Source: Algoriphagus sp. PAP.12
GTDB taxonomy: Bacteria > Bacteroidota > Bacteroidia > Cytophagales > Cyclobacteriaceae
Length of the DNA stretch: 64,000 bases
Assembly: GCF_026652115.1 (NCBI RefSeq)
Contig: NZ_JAPPSQ010000012.1
Span: 1-64,000 of the forward strand
Direction of reading: 5' to 3'
This document shows, one piece after another, positions 34,555 through 44,129 of the stretch. The translations under genes and the position numbers were made by a program. Positions within the stretch are counted from its first letter, which is position 1. Each line of letters opens with the position of its first letter. Below the pieces are notes generated by a model. It was given only the letters and a program-made list of their open reading frames with translations. It was not told where the DNA came from and searched no databases.

Positions 34555-35581
34555 ATATTTTATTTTTCAAAGTGATCAAAAGTTCTGCTTGCTCTTCCCA
34601 ATTTTTTTCACTCAAATTAATTTCGTTAACCTGTTGGGATTCGTGTTTTTCTAAGTCAAAATCATAAGCCTTGTCATAATAAATCAAGACATTTTCTACC
34701 CAATTGGCTGTTTTTTCATGCTCTACATCATCGATGGCTTGTTGAGTTCGGAGCCCTCCCAGTTTTTTGCTTAAGCGTTTGATAGCAGCGATTAAATCCG
34801 CTTTTGGCAGTGATCCATACTCCTCAGAAATATGTTGTACCCGCTCAGTCTCTGATTTCTGAATGTCAATCAGAGGGGCTGATTTCATTTGATTGTTTAA
34901 TAGATCCGGTAAAATGATTCTCCCTATTTTTCTGCTTTCATTTTCAAGCCATAAGACATTCTCAGTATCCAATTTTAGCATTTCTTCTGCGAGGAAGTTT
35001 TCAAACTGCTCAACAGTTGGTTGAGGCTTTTGTCCGATAGAACCAAAAGAAGAGCCTTTGTGATTTGCCAAACCTTCCAAGTCTATGGTCTGCTCTCCTT
35101 TTCTTCTAAGTTGTTCCAGAAGAACAGTTTTTCCAACACCAGTTTTTCCTCCAAGAACTAAGATTTTTCTCTTTTTTCTAACTTCCTGATAAGTGAAAGT
35201 CCTATACGTTTTATACCCGCCTTTTATTCTGAATATCTTAAATCCGACCATAGAAAGAAGCCAAGATAGGATTTGACTTCGCATACCACCTCTCCAACAA
35301 TAAAGAATGATTTTCCTTTCAGGGAAAAGCTCAATGGCCTCTTTTTGAATTTGATGAAATCTTGGACCAACCAACTCAAATCCCTTTAATGTGGCTTTTT
35401 CGCTTCCTTCATTTTTATAAAGAGTGCCTACCTCAATTCGTTCTTGATTGTTCAAGATCGGTATATTGAAAGCATTGGGAATATGGCTTTGAGAAAATTC
35501 TCCTTCGGATCTGGCATCCAGAACAGGAAGGGATTGCCGGAGTTCGAAAAAATCAGAAAGTGAAATGAGGGTTTCATTCAT
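34544..35581 (-). CDS. mnmH: tRNA 2-selenouridine synthase
   Basis: MnmH (SelU/YbbB) replaces sulfur by selenium at the wobble uridine of certain tRNAs. From the ATG at 35581 it has 345 aa (an upstream in-frame TTG lies in the terminator). The N-terminal rhodanese domain has the active Cys C95 in YCWRGGMRSQ, and the C-terminal P-loop domain begins GGKTGVGKT at 144-152. It is the first gene of the mnmH-selD pair. Confidence 0.94.
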   Translation of the reverse strand: MNETLISLSDFFELRQSLPVLDARSEGEFSQSHIPNAFNIPILNNQERIEVGTLYKNEGSEKATLKGFELVGPRFHQIQKEAIELFPERKIILYCWRGGMRSQILSWLLSMVGFKIFRIKGGYKTYRTFTYQEVRKKRKILVLGGKTGVGKTVLLEQLRRKGEQTIDLEGLANHKGSSFGSIGQKPQPTVEQFENFLAEEMLKLDTENVLWLENESRKIGRIILPDLLNNQMKSAPLIDIQKSETERVQHISEEYGSLPKADLIAAIKRLSKKLGGLRTQQAIDDVEHEKTANWVENVLIYYDKAYDFDLEKHESQQVNEINLSEKNWEEQAELLITLKNKIYGS

Positions 35582-35598
35582 AAAGAACGAATATAAAA

Positions 35599-35626
35599 AA
35601 AGCCGCAAGGATATCCTTGCGGCTTT
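35599..35626 (-). terminator. Intrinsic terminator after trxA
   Basis: AAAGCCGCAAGG (35599-35610) pairs perfectly with CCTTGCGGCTTT (35615-35626) around ATAT; on the minus strand a long U run follows. It separates trxA from mnmH. Confidence 0.93.
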
Positions 35627-35646
35627 GAATTGTCAGTGTGTATTAA

Positions 35647-35967
35647 TTATAGTTGAGCGTCCAATTTCTGAGCTAAAACAGCCTTTGGAACTGCGCCAAC
35701 TTGCTTGTCAACGATTTCGCCACCTTTGAAGAACAAAAGGGTAGGAATAGAACGGATACCGAAAGCTTGAGCCACCCCAGGATTGGAGTCCACATCTACT
35801 TTACCGATTACTGCTTTTCCTTCGTAATCACCAGCCAATTCTTCAACTACTGGCCCGATCATTTTACAAGGTCCACACCATTCAGCCCAAAAATCCACCA
35901 AGATTGGTTGATCAGATTTGATTACTTCTTCAAAGTTTGCGTCAGTGATTTCGATTGCTTTTGCCAT
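35647..35967 (-). CDS. trxA: Thioredoxin
   Basis: A 106-aa cytoplasmic thioredoxin with the redox motif WAEWCGPCKM (cysteines near 31 and 34), the cis-proline segment RSIPTLLFFKGG and VDVDSNP. It keeps proteins reduced and supplies ribonucleotide reductase. It is monocistronic with its own promoter and terminator. Confidence 0.95.
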   Translation of the reverse strand: MAKAIEITDANFEEVIKSDQPILVDFWAEWCGPCKMIGPVVEELAGDYEGKAVIGKVDVDSNPGVAQAFGIRSIPTLLFFKGGEIVDKQVGAVPKAVLAQKLDAQL

Positions 35968-35998
35968 TTTATATAGTATTTAGATTTTTTTCAGGTTT

Positions 35999-36032
35999 CA
36001 AATATATGAGAGAAAGTGAATCATCTGGCAAT
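35999..36032 (-). promoter_or_regulatory. Promoter for trxA
   Basis: On the minus strand ATTG (36029-36032) is followed after 22 bp by TATATTTG (35999-36006), the latter an exact TAnnTTTG. The leader would be about 25 nt before the trxA ATG. Confidence 0.55.
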
Positions 36033-36097
36033 AAGTTCCGAAGTGAAGATAAATTTTGTCTATGGCCCATAGTTGTAGTCACTTTGATCAGCTTGAT

Positions 36098-39000
36098 TTA
36101 GATTACTTTATAAACCACTTCTGGGATTTCTTTCAATTCCTGAATCATTTCCGCACTTGGGTCAATCGAGAACCGCTTTGAAAAAAGCTCCAAGCTGATA
36201 TTCTCTTTTCTATCAACAACATCAAAATAAAGTTTGGCTTCTCCTTTGTATTTTTCTGTAATTGCCTCTAATTTTTCCATTAGATCCAAGGTCAGATCAT
36301 CCAGATCAATATTGACACGTAGGCCTTTGACCATTTTGGATCGTACTTCTGAAAGTAGGGAAATGCTGTCAATTTTGAATTCCATTTCATGCTCATTCCA
36401 TTTTTTCTGACCTACCTTCCCTTTGATATAGAGGAACCATCCAGTCATAAAATATTCCTTATACTTGATGTAATCATCTCCAAACAGGAAGAATGTAAAA
36501 CCACCTTGGTAATCTTCCATGCTTAAGGTTCCAAAAGGTTTTCCATTTTTGGTTGTCCTGTGAGCAAATGTTGAAACAGAACCTGCTAGCCTGATTTCGT
36601 TTTTCCCTTTTAGTGTTTCTAAATCATTCAAATCAGGAAGAGAAGCATTTGTAAAGTTTTCGATTTCCAGTTTGTATTGATCCAGAGGGTGACCGGAGAT
36701 ATAAAGACCAACCACTTCTTTTTCGATATTGAGCTGCTGAAGTTGGGAGAATTTCTCCATAGGAGCCACAGAAGGCATAGGGATGTCCATGCTACCACTT
36801 CCTCCCCCAAACAAACTTACCTGAGAACTCTCTTCTTCTTGCTGAACTTTATGGGCGTATTTTACCGCCTTTTCAATTAGGGTGATATCGTTGTCTGGAG
36901 CTTCTAGGTACTGTCTACGATGATGCTCTGGGAAACAATCGAATCCTCCAGCCATAGCTAAAGCTTCCATCGTTTTTTTATTGAGAGCTCTGGAATTCAC
37001 ACGCTTCGCAAATTCAAAGATGTTTTTGAATGGGCCACTTTTTTCTCTTTCCTTAATGATTTCATCTACGGCGGCAGATCCTGCACCTTTAATAGCTGCC
37101 ATCCCGAAACGAATTTCTCCTGCAGCATTTACGGTAAATCCATTTTTGGATTCATTGACATCAGGTCCCAAAACAGGGATGCCCATTCTTTTACATTCCT
37201 CCATGAAGAAAGTCACCTGCGTGATATCGTTCATATTGTTGCTCAATACTGAAGCAAGGTATTCTGCAGGATAATGTGCTTTTAAATAGGCAGTTTGGTA
37301 AGCAACCCAAGCGTAACAAGTAGAGTGGGATTTGTTGAAAGCGTAGGACGCAAAGGCTTCCCAGTCAGTCCAGATCTTTTCCAGTTTTTTGGCATCATGT
37401 CCTTTGGCTACAGCCTGATCGACAAATTTGGGCTTCATTTTATCCAAAACGTCTTTTTGCTTTTTACCCATAGCCTTACGCAAAACGTCGGCCTCACCTT
37501 TGGTAAAACCTGCCAGCTTTTGGGAAAGAAGCATTACCTGTTCCTGGTAAACTGTAATACCGTAGGTTTCCTCTAGGTATTCCTTCATGTCATCGAGATC
37601 GTAAGTGATCTCTTCTACTCCATGCTTTCTTTTAATAAAAGAAGGAATATATGCCAAAGGTCCTGGGCGGTAAAGTGCGTTCATGGCGATCAAATCTGCA
37701 AAAACGGTAGGCTTCAGCTCCCTCATGTATTTTTGCATTCCAGCACTTTCATATTGGAAAATGCCGACAGTTTCACCGCGTTGGAATAGCTCGTATGTTT
37801 CCTCGTCATCTATCGGGAAATTATCCGGATCCAGCTGGATTCCGTGTCTTTCTTTGACGATTTTGCAGGCATCCTTGATCAGTGTTAGGGTTTTGAGACC
37901 CAAGAAATCCATTTTCAACAGACCGGCAGATTCAACAACAGAGTTATCAAACTGGGTACAAACCATGTCTGAATCCTTAGCCAAGGCTACCGGAACGAAA
38001 TTAGTGATGTCATCAGGTGTGATGATTACCCCACAGGCGTGAATTCCGGTATTTCGTACAGATCCTTCTAAAACGGTAGCTTGATTGACTGTTTTGGCAG
38101 ATTCGTCTTGGCCTTGTGCGATTCGTATGAGTTCCTCAGCTTTTTGGATCAATTCGCCTTGGCCTTTCAATTTGTCAGAAAGAGCGGACTTGTTGGATGC
38201 CAAGCTGAACAAAGCCTTTAGCTTAATATCGGGTACCAAACTTGCCAATCTCCCTGCTTCGGGTAGAGGTAGATTAAGTACCCTTGCAGTATCCCGAATA
38301 GCTGATTTGGCAGCCATCGTACCGTACGTAATAATCTGGGCTACCTGATTGGAACCGTATTTTTTGATGACATAATCAATTACTCTTCCACGGCCTTCAT
38401 CATCAAAGTCAATATCAATATCGGGTAAGGAAACCCTGTCTGGATTCAGAAATCTCTCAAAAAGGAGATCATACTCGATAGGATCGACATTGGTTATCCC
38501 AATACAATATGCAACTGCTGAGCCTGCTGCCGAGCCCCTTCCAGGGCCTACAGATACTCCCATGTCCCTTGCTGCACGGGTAAAATCCTGAACAATCAAA
38601 AAATAACCCGGATATCCTGTGTTTTCAATTGTTGCCAATTCGAAATCCAGACGTTCTTTTATTTCAGGGGTGATTTCGTTGTATCGTTTTGCTGCACCTT
38701 CATAGGTGAGATGTCTTAAGAAAGCGTTCTCACCTCTTTTTCCTCCATCGACATCATCCTGTGGATCTTTGAATTCCTCAGGGATATCAAATTTTGGGAG
38801 AAGGACTTCTCTTGCGAGTTTGTAAGCTTCAATCTTTTCTACAATCTCCTGGGTGCATTCGATTGCCTCAGGAAGGTCTGCGAAAAGCTTTTTCATCTCA
38901 TCCGGTGACTTGACATAAAATTCGTCATTTGGGAAACCGTAACGGAATTCTCTACCTCTTTTACCGATGTATTTTTTAGGTTTTTCTACCAACTCACCAT

Positions 39001-40384
39001 CTTTCACACAGATCAAAATATCGTGAGCTTTGGCATCCGCCTTGTCATTATAGTAGGAGTTGTTTGCTGCGAAATACTTTACGTCGTATTTCTTGGCAAA
39101 CTCCAATAAAACTTCATTGACTTTTTCCTCTTCAGGAATCCCATGGCGATTCAATTCTACATAAAAGTCATCCCCGAATTGCTCTTTCCACCAGACAAAC
39201 GCTTCCTCGGCTTGAGTTTCACCCACATTTAGAATGAGAAAAGGAATCTCACCCCAAAGCCCTCCAGTAGTAGCAATCAGATCGCCTTTGTATTGAACCA
39301 AAACTTCCTTATCAATTCGAGGGACGTAATAAAACCCTTCGATATTTGCATAGGAAGCAAGCTTTGCAAGATTATGATAGCCTGTTTTATTTTTCGCGAT
39401 TAGTACCGTTTGGTATCCATCGTCTTTTTGGGATTTGTTCTTTCTATCTCGACATAGGTTAAATTCACATCCGACAATAGGTTTGATTTCAGCCCCCATT
39501 GCAGCTTTTACAAAATGGAAAGCCCCCATCATATTTCCATGATCTGTCATGGCAATCGCAGGCATATTCAGTGATTTTGCCTTAGCTACCAATGCTGGAA
39601 TTTCGGAAGTGGCCTGTAAAACTGAATATTGAGTATGGACATGCAGATGAGTAAATGGAACGTCCACCAAGTCTGAGATGTCGGCTTTACCAGCTTGTTT
39701 CAGGACATCTTTTGCTGCAGCCTTTTGGGTGTCCTTTGCTTGCGCAAAGTTTGCTTCGGCTAGTTTCGGAGCTTCATAAACTACATCTGATACTGCAATC
39801 CCTTCTTCAGGTTTCAAGACATCTTGAGTGATCAAACCAAAGAAACAACGTGCTGTTGCATCTACGTCATAGGCTGCATCGTGAGCATCATCAAAGCCAA
39901 CTCCAAATAGTTTATGGTGTAATTCTGTAAGTGTAGGCCATTTGTATTTCCCACCTTTTCCTCCTGGGATGGCACAGAAATCAGTGGAGATATCCTTGGT
40001 GTCCAACTGATCTGCCGTAAGCGGCATCCCAAGTTCAGTTCGGATAAATTCAGACCCGACTACATTGACGTCAAATTCGACATTGTGGCCTACCAGGTAT
40101 TTGGTGCGATCTACATCTTTTTGGAAAATTTCTAATACCTCCTGAAGGTCATGACCCTCTGCCAATGCTCGTTTGGTAGAAATACCATGGACTTTTTCGG
40201 CATTGTAGGGAATGGTAAAACCTTCCGGCTTGACAATGTAATTTTTATTGGATATCAGATTTCCTTTAGAATCATGTAGTTGCCATGCAAGTTGGACAAG
40301 GCGGGGCCAGTTGTCCAGGTCTGACATGGGGGCATTGTAATCTCTAGGAAGTCCAGTAGTTTCGGTATCGAAAATTAAATACAT
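36098..40384 (-). CDS. dnaE: DNA polymerase III alpha subunit with fused N-terminal DnaQ-type exonuclease
   Basis: The 1428-aa protein joins proofreading and polymerase functions in one chain. Residues 1-190 are a DEDDh 3'-5' exonuclease: FDTETTG (D6, E8), VGHNVEFDVNVVG and HDAAYDVDATARCF. After a linker, the DnaE part starts near 240 with the PHP domain (THLHVHTQYS, MTDHGNMMGAF). The polymerase core has GPGRGSAAGS and the catalytic PDIDIDF, then the helix-hairpin and OB domain (NEIRLAGSVSTFAHRT). In most bacteria epsilon is a separate protein. The gene stands alone with its own leader. Confidence 0.95.
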   Translation of the reverse strand: MYLIFDTETTGLPRDYNAPMSDLDNWPRLVQLAWQLHDSKGNLISNKNYIVKPEGFTIPYNAEKVHGISTKRALAEGHDLQEVLEIFQKDVDRTKYLVGHNVEFDVNVVGSEFIRTELGMPLTADQLDTKDISTDFCAIPGGKGGKYKWPTLTELHHKLFGVGFDDAHDAAYDVDATARCFFGLITQDVLKPEEGIAVSDVVYEAPKLAEANFAQAKDTQKAAAKDVLKQAGKADISDLVDVPFTHLHVHTQYSVLQATSEIPALVAKAKSLNMPAIAMTDHGNMMGAFHFVKAAMGAEIKPIVGCEFNLCRDRKNKSQKDDGYQTVLIAKNKTGYHNLAKLASYANIEGFYYVPRIDKEVLVQYKGDLIATTGGLWGEIPFLILNVGETQAEEAFVWWKEQFGDDFYVELNRHGIPEEEKVNEVLLEFAKKYDVKYFAANNSYYNDKADAKAHDILICVKDGELVEKPKKYIGKRGREFRYGFPNDEFYVKSPDEMKKLFADLPEAIECTQEIVEKIEAYKLAREVLLPKFDIPEEFKDPQDDVDGGKRGENAFLRHLTYEGAAKRYNEITPEIKERLDFELATIENTGYPGYFLIVQDFTRAARDMGVSVGPGRGSAAGSAVAYCIGITNVDPIEYDLLFERFLNPDRVSLPDIDIDFDDEGRGRVIDYVIKKYGSNQVAQIITYGTMAAKSAIRDTARVLNLPLPEAGRLASLVPDIKLKALFSLASNKSALSDKLKGQGELIQKAEELIRIAQGQDESAKTVNQATVLEGSVRNTGIHACGVIITPDDITNFVPVALAKDSDMVCTQFDNSVVESAGLLKMDFLGLKTLTLIKDACKIVKERHGIQLDPDNFPIDDEETYELFQRGETVGIFQYESAGMQKYMRELKPTVFADLIAMNALYRPGPLAYIPSFIKRKHGVEEITYDLDDMKEYLEETYGITVYQEQVMLLSQKLAGFTKGEADVLRKAMGKKQKDVLDKMKPKFVDQAVAKGHDAKKLEKIWTDWEAFASYAFNKSHSTCYAWVAYQTAYLKAHYPAEYLASVLSNNMNDITQVTFFMEECKRMGIPVLGPDVNESKNGFTVNAAGEIRFGMAAIKGAGSAAVDEIIKEREKSGPFKNIFEFAKRVNSRALNKKTMEALAMAGGFDCFPEHHRRQYLEAPDNDITLIEKAVKYAHKVQQEEESSQVSLFGGGSGSMDIPMPSVAPMEKFSQLQQLNIEKEVVGLYISGHPLDQYKLEIENFTNASLPDLNDLETLKGKNEIRLAGSVSTFAHRTTKNGKPFGTLSMEDYQGGFTFFLFGDDYIKYKEYFMTGWFLYIKGKVGQKKWNEHEMEFKIDSISLLSEVRSKMVKGLRVNIDLDDLTLDLMEKLEAITEKYKGEAKLYFDVVDRKENISLELFSKRFSIDPSAEMIQELKEIPEVVYKVI

Positions 40385-40397
40385 ACAGCTTCGAAAA

Positions 40398-40428
40398 TTG
40401 GGACTTCAAATTAGGGTTAAAGTCCCAA
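40398..40428 (-). promoter_or_regulatory. Inverted repeat just upstream of dnaE
   Basis: TTGGGACTT (40398-40406) and AAGTCCCAA (40420-40428) form a perfect 9-bp inverted repeat with a 13-bp spacer, 14 bp before the dnaE ATG. It could be an operator or a hairpin in the mRNA leader; there is no T-tract to make it a terminator. Confidence 0.4.
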
Positions 40429-40464
40429 AGCTGCCAACTCCAGCGGAGGTAATTGTCAAAGAAA

Positions 40465-40515
40465 AGAGAAATTACTATCAATAAATTCATCCTTTGATAA
40501 ATGAGTAATTTCTCT
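40465..40515 (-). terminator. Terminator after the GLPGLI gene
   Basis: AGAGAAATTACT (40465-40476) pairs with AGTAATTTCTCT (40504-40515), with a further inner stem ATCAA/TTGAT. On the minus strand the right arm runs into TTTTCTTTG, and it lies 36 bp past the GLPGLI stop. Confidence 0.75.
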
Positions 40516-40551
40516 CTTTTTCTATGCAGTTCCTGATAGAATGGTAAATGT

Positions 40552-41292
40552 TCAATATCTTAAACCCCACATCCAAGCTCGCTTGCTTTCAACGGAAGTC
40601 TGGATAAAGTCTTTGACTAATTCCTGATATTCACTGCCTGTAACCTCTTTTCCTTTCAATTTTTTCGGGAAAGTGATGATTTCCTCAGGTTCTCCAAATT
40701 CAATTTTTTCAGCCTCAACGATAAGCATACCGTCGTTGATATCATAGGCTAAAATTAAACCTGGGAGTCCATATAGTTCCTCAGGGCCGACAGGAACAGG
40801 AATATCAGAAGCAAACCAAGCTGTGATCTTTTGACCTTTGATACTGTCTTCACTCACGGCTTTCATGCACATGTGCCCAAGAATATCTCGAATTTCATTC
40901 ATTACTCTCCATTTTGGGGCATTCAGGCTGTCACGAACTATATATGTTTTGCCCATTTGATCCATGAATTTTAGGTAGGTTTGGTCTTGAAGATTATTTT
41001 CAATGATATAATCTTCTACCTGCCAAGAATAGCTTTGCACTACATAAGGAGCTCCATAAGTGTAGATGCTTTTCTCTGGCCAAAACTGGAGTTTCATCCT
41101 GGTGCTATAGCCTTCTTCATTCCCCCAAGTGAGTAGAATCCTGTCCCTTTCCTGCTGGGTAAGATGGGGGAGACTTGAATAGATTTTGTCGTAGAAAATT
41201 TTGTATCGATATTCTACCTCTCCCACTATATTTTGGGCTTGTAATCCAGTGGTAATCAGTATCAATGCAATTGTCTTAAGAATTAATTTCAT
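40552..41292 (-). CDS. GLPGLI family exported protein
   Basis: The 246-aa protein has a signal peptide (MKLILKTIALILITTGLQAQ) and the family-defining motif, here YGLPGLILAYD near residues 173-183. N-terminal NIVGEVEYRYK and CMKAVSEDS in the middle also fit GLPGLI proteins, which are common in Bacteroidota and lie beside large outer-membrane barrel proteins, as here: the barrel gene is 26 bp upstream. A role in the periplasm supporting that barrel is inferred. No enzyme motif is seen. Confidence 0.88.
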   Translation of the reverse strand: MKLILKTIALILITTGLQAQNIVGEVEYRYKIFYDKIYSSLPHLTQQERDRILLTWGNEEGYSTRMKLQFWPEKSIYTYGAPYVVQSYSWQVEDYIIENNLQDQTYLKFMDQMGKTYIVRDSLNAPKWRVMNEIRDILGHMCMKAVSEDSIKGQKITAWFASDIPVPVGPEELYGLPGLILAYDINDGMLIVEAEKIEFGEPEEIITFPKKLKGKEVTGSEYQELVKDFIQTSVESKRAWMWGLRY

Positions 41293-41318
41293 TGTTTAAA
41301 AATTGACTGTGGTTTAAA

Positions 41319-44129
41319 TTATCTTCTTTTTTTCACTTCTATTCCACGCATATTGTAGGTCACCCCTAGAAGGAAATATCTCGCCAAAGTCTCAATTCGC
41401 CCGGTGGAAACGAAGTTTTGACCTGCGTACTGACTGATTGTTTGATTTTGATTCAAGATGTCATAAGCAGAAAGTCTGACCTCCCATTTTTTAGCCTGAC
41501 CGAGAAGTTTATAAATAAATGCATTTAGAATTGGTACTTCCTGATCAAATCCAAAACTCTCGTTTTTATATCGGCTGTAGTTGAACTTCATGTCTAAATA
41601 GAAATTTTTGGGAAGCTTAATGTTCATATTGGTATAGGCACTCCAGTTAATGATATCCTGATTTTGAGAAGGATTCTGTTCGTATTTGGTATTGCTGATA
41701 CGGAATGAGGTTCCTGCGTACATATTGAACCATTCGAGTGGAGTCAAGTCTAGGTTTATCCCAAAGTTATGGCTAAAAGTATTGGTCTCAGTCTCGAGTG
41801 AGTTAATGAGAGTTAGACTTTTAGTATAGGAAGGGTTAGCATTCAAAAATGCATTGAATTTGGTTTTCACGATAGGAAATCCAAATCCTATATAGGAAAA
41901 ATAGCGCTGTCCCCCAGAAACATTTCCTGCCTTATAAGTAGTGACAAAAGTTTCAGGGTCTATCGTTTGGTTTTGAACTACCTGGCTTTCGTAGAAGGTG
42001 GAATTCAATGAAACTCGGAAATTGATAAATGTTGCAGGATCATACATATTGTACCCAGCATTAAAAGAGTGAGCTACCTCAGGCTTTAGATCAGGATTTC
42101 CTTCACGGATATAAAGTGGATTGGAAATATCCTTGTAGGGCTGAAGATCGGAGATGTTAGGAGGAGTGACTCCCATGGAATAACCTGCGTTGAGGCGCTT
42201 GTTGCCCTTCATAGATTTCCAGTAAGATACATTAGGGGTTATATTGAGGTAATTTTTATCCACAGTCCCCAGATTCTCACTTTCTTCTACGACTGAAAAT
42301 TGACCGTTCAGGTTGTAGTTGGAGGCTGCTAATCCGACGCTTAGATTAGAACCATTGTTGGCATATCTGATACTGGAACCGATTCGGTTGTAGGTGATTG
42401 CGTTGTCGAAAAACCGGCTGAGATCGGGATTTAGCTGTGGAGTATCGCTTGCCTCCACGTCGAATACCTTTCGGTCTGTTTCGCTATTTGAAAGGCTGAA
42501 ATTATAGAACGATTCCCAAAAAAGGGTTTTTTTGATGGGCTCAACGAATAGCAAGCTTGACTTGAACAGGTTTGAAGTGTTCAATGCCTTATTTACCTGA
42601 TCCAGATTTCTAAAATAGGTGTTAGGGTCCGTAGAGTTCACGAGGTCAACTACGGATTTTTGGATGCCGTCTTGGTCTCCTTTGCTGTAGGTATTACTGA
42701 TACTTGCGGCGAAATTCCTTCCGTTTTTCTTGAATTTATGTCTAAAGATTGCAGTTCCCTGGAACGCGCCAGACCATCTATCGGATTGGTTGTTACGTTC
42801 CATTTGGCTTTGCTCTGTACTGCTGCGTATCAGTTCTTGAAGGCTTAACAAAGAGGTGGTTAATGAACTTAATCTCCCCTTTGCAGTAAGAGTTATGGTG
42901 TTGGTGCTGTCAAGCTCGTTTTGAAAACGGAGATTTACCCGATGGTGACCAGCTACGTTGTTTTGCTTACTTTGGTCAGTAGATGTGAAGGAGGTATTAT
43001 CCTCAAGGAAAGTGGTCCTCGCATTTACACTTTCTATGATTTGGTCACTTCGGCTATAGAAATAGTTACTACTGAAATCTTTTTTGTCCTTGAGATAGTT
43101 ATAATTGATTCCAAATGCTTGATTATTGGAATAGCCGGAGCTAAGGTTGTTGAAAGGGATTTCGAAGGATTCCTCACCACTCCCAAAAGATATGATAGTC
43201 ATCCCTCCACTACTACTAAATCCGAAATCTCCTGTGTCGCCAAATTGGAATGCGCTGCTCCCTCTAAACTCTTGAAGGTCATCCCAACTCAAACCTGTTT
43301 GATTGACATTATTCCCATACCCGATGATTGAGAATTGGTTTGTTTTGTCAAACTTATTAAAAGATGCATTAGAAGACCACCTATCATCCGTCCCTCCAGC
43401 TGCTGAAATCTTTCCAAAGCCTCCTTTTTTCGCCTCCTCTTTCAGCTCAACGTTCAATGTTTTTTCCTTCACGCCATCATCTACTCCGGTGAGTTTAGCC
43501 TGTTCTGACTTATCGTCATATAGCTGCAGTTTGCTAACTGATTCCGCATTCAGATTTTGTGTGGCCATTTTTGTATTTCCTCCAAAAAAACGCCTTCCGT
43601 CTACCGTAACTTTCTGTACTTGTTCCCCTTGTGCTATAATATTTCCATCAGCATCAATCTGCATTCCGGGTAGCTTTCGCAGCAGTTCCTCAAGTGTCGC
43701 TCCTGGTGGAACCTTAAATTTACTTGCATCATACTCAAGGGTATCTCCCCGCATCATTAAGGGTGCTTTGGCCGCTTTGACCACTACCTCATAAAGTTCC
43801 TGAAGAATAGGGGTCAAGTAAATCTCTTCGACCTCCAATTCGGTAGTTTCTGGTAGGTTCAGTTCCTTTTGATAAGGTATATAGCCCATATAAGTGGCTT
43901 TGATAAGTAGTGGTTGGCGATCTACGTTCTTGAATTGGTATTCACCATTTTTATTGGTCAAAGTATAAGCTACTAAGGCAGAATCTTTTGGACTAAGAAG
44001 GAGTACGGAGGTGTAATCCAGTGGGGCATTGGTGGTGTCTTTTACTGTCCCTCGAATGGTAAGTTTAGATTGGGCTTGCGTAGCAATTGTGAAGGCTAGC
44101 AAAAAAAGGAATGAAAGTAAAAATTTCAT
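41319..44129 (-). CDS. Outer-membrane beta-barrel protein with CarboxypepD_reg-like and plug domains
   Basis: From the ATG at 44129 the protein has 936 aa and begins with a clean signal peptide (MKFLLSFLFLLAFTIATQAQ); an ATG 22 codons upstream adds a second hydrophobic stretch and is less likely. Next come a carboxypeptidase-regulatory-like beta domain (LTIRGTVKDTTNAPLDYTSVLL), a TonB-dependent-receptor plug (GATLEELLRKLPGMQID, VTVDGRRFFGG) and a long C-terminal barrel (outer-membrane beta-barrel family 3 type). Ligand unknown. It is co-transcribed with the GLPGLI protein. Confidence 0.88.
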   Translation of the reverse strand: MKFLLSFLFLLAFTIATQAQSKLTIRGTVKDTTNAPLDYTSVLLLSPKDSALVAYTLTNKNGEYQFKNVDRQPLLIKATYMGYIPYQKELNLPETTELEVEEIYLTPILQELYEVVVKAAKAPLMMRGDTLEYDASKFKVPPGATLEELLRKLPGMQIDADGNIIAQGEQVQKVTVDGRRFFGGNTKMATQNLNAESVSKLQLYDDKSEQAKLTGVDDGVKEKTLNVELKEEAKKGGFGKISAAGGTDDRWSSNASFNKFDKTNQFSIIGYGNNVNQTGLSWDDLQEFRGSSAFQFGDTGDFGFSSSGGMTIISFGSGEESFEIPFNNLSSGYSNNQAFGINYNYLKDKKDFSSNYFYSRSDQIIESVNARTTFLEDNTSFTSTDQSKQNNVAGHHRVNLRFQNELDSTNTITLTAKGRLSSLTTSLLSLQELIRSSTEQSQMERNNQSDRWSGAFQGTAIFRHKFKKNGRNFAASISNTYSKGDQDGIQKSVVDLVNSTDPNTYFRNLDQVNKALNTSNLFKSSLLFVEPIKKTLFWESFYNFSLSNSETDRKVFDVEASDTPQLNPDLSRFFDNAITYNRIGSSIRYANNGSNLSVGLAASNYNLNGQFSVVEESENLGTVDKNYLNITPNVSYWKSMKGNKRLNAGYSMGVTPPNISDLQPYKDISNPLYIREGNPDLKPEVAHSFNAGYNMYDPATFINFRVSLNSTFYESQVVQNQTIDPETFVTTYKAGNVSGGQRYFSYIGFGFPIVKTKFNAFLNANPSYTKSLTLINSLETETNTFSHNFGINLDLTPLEWFNMYAGTSFRISNTKYEQNPSQNQDIINWSAYTNMNIKLPKNFYLDMKFNYSRYKNESFGFDQEVPILNAFIYKLLGQAKKWEVRLSAYDILNQNQTISQYAGQNFVSTGRIETLARYFLLGVTYNMRGIEVKKRR

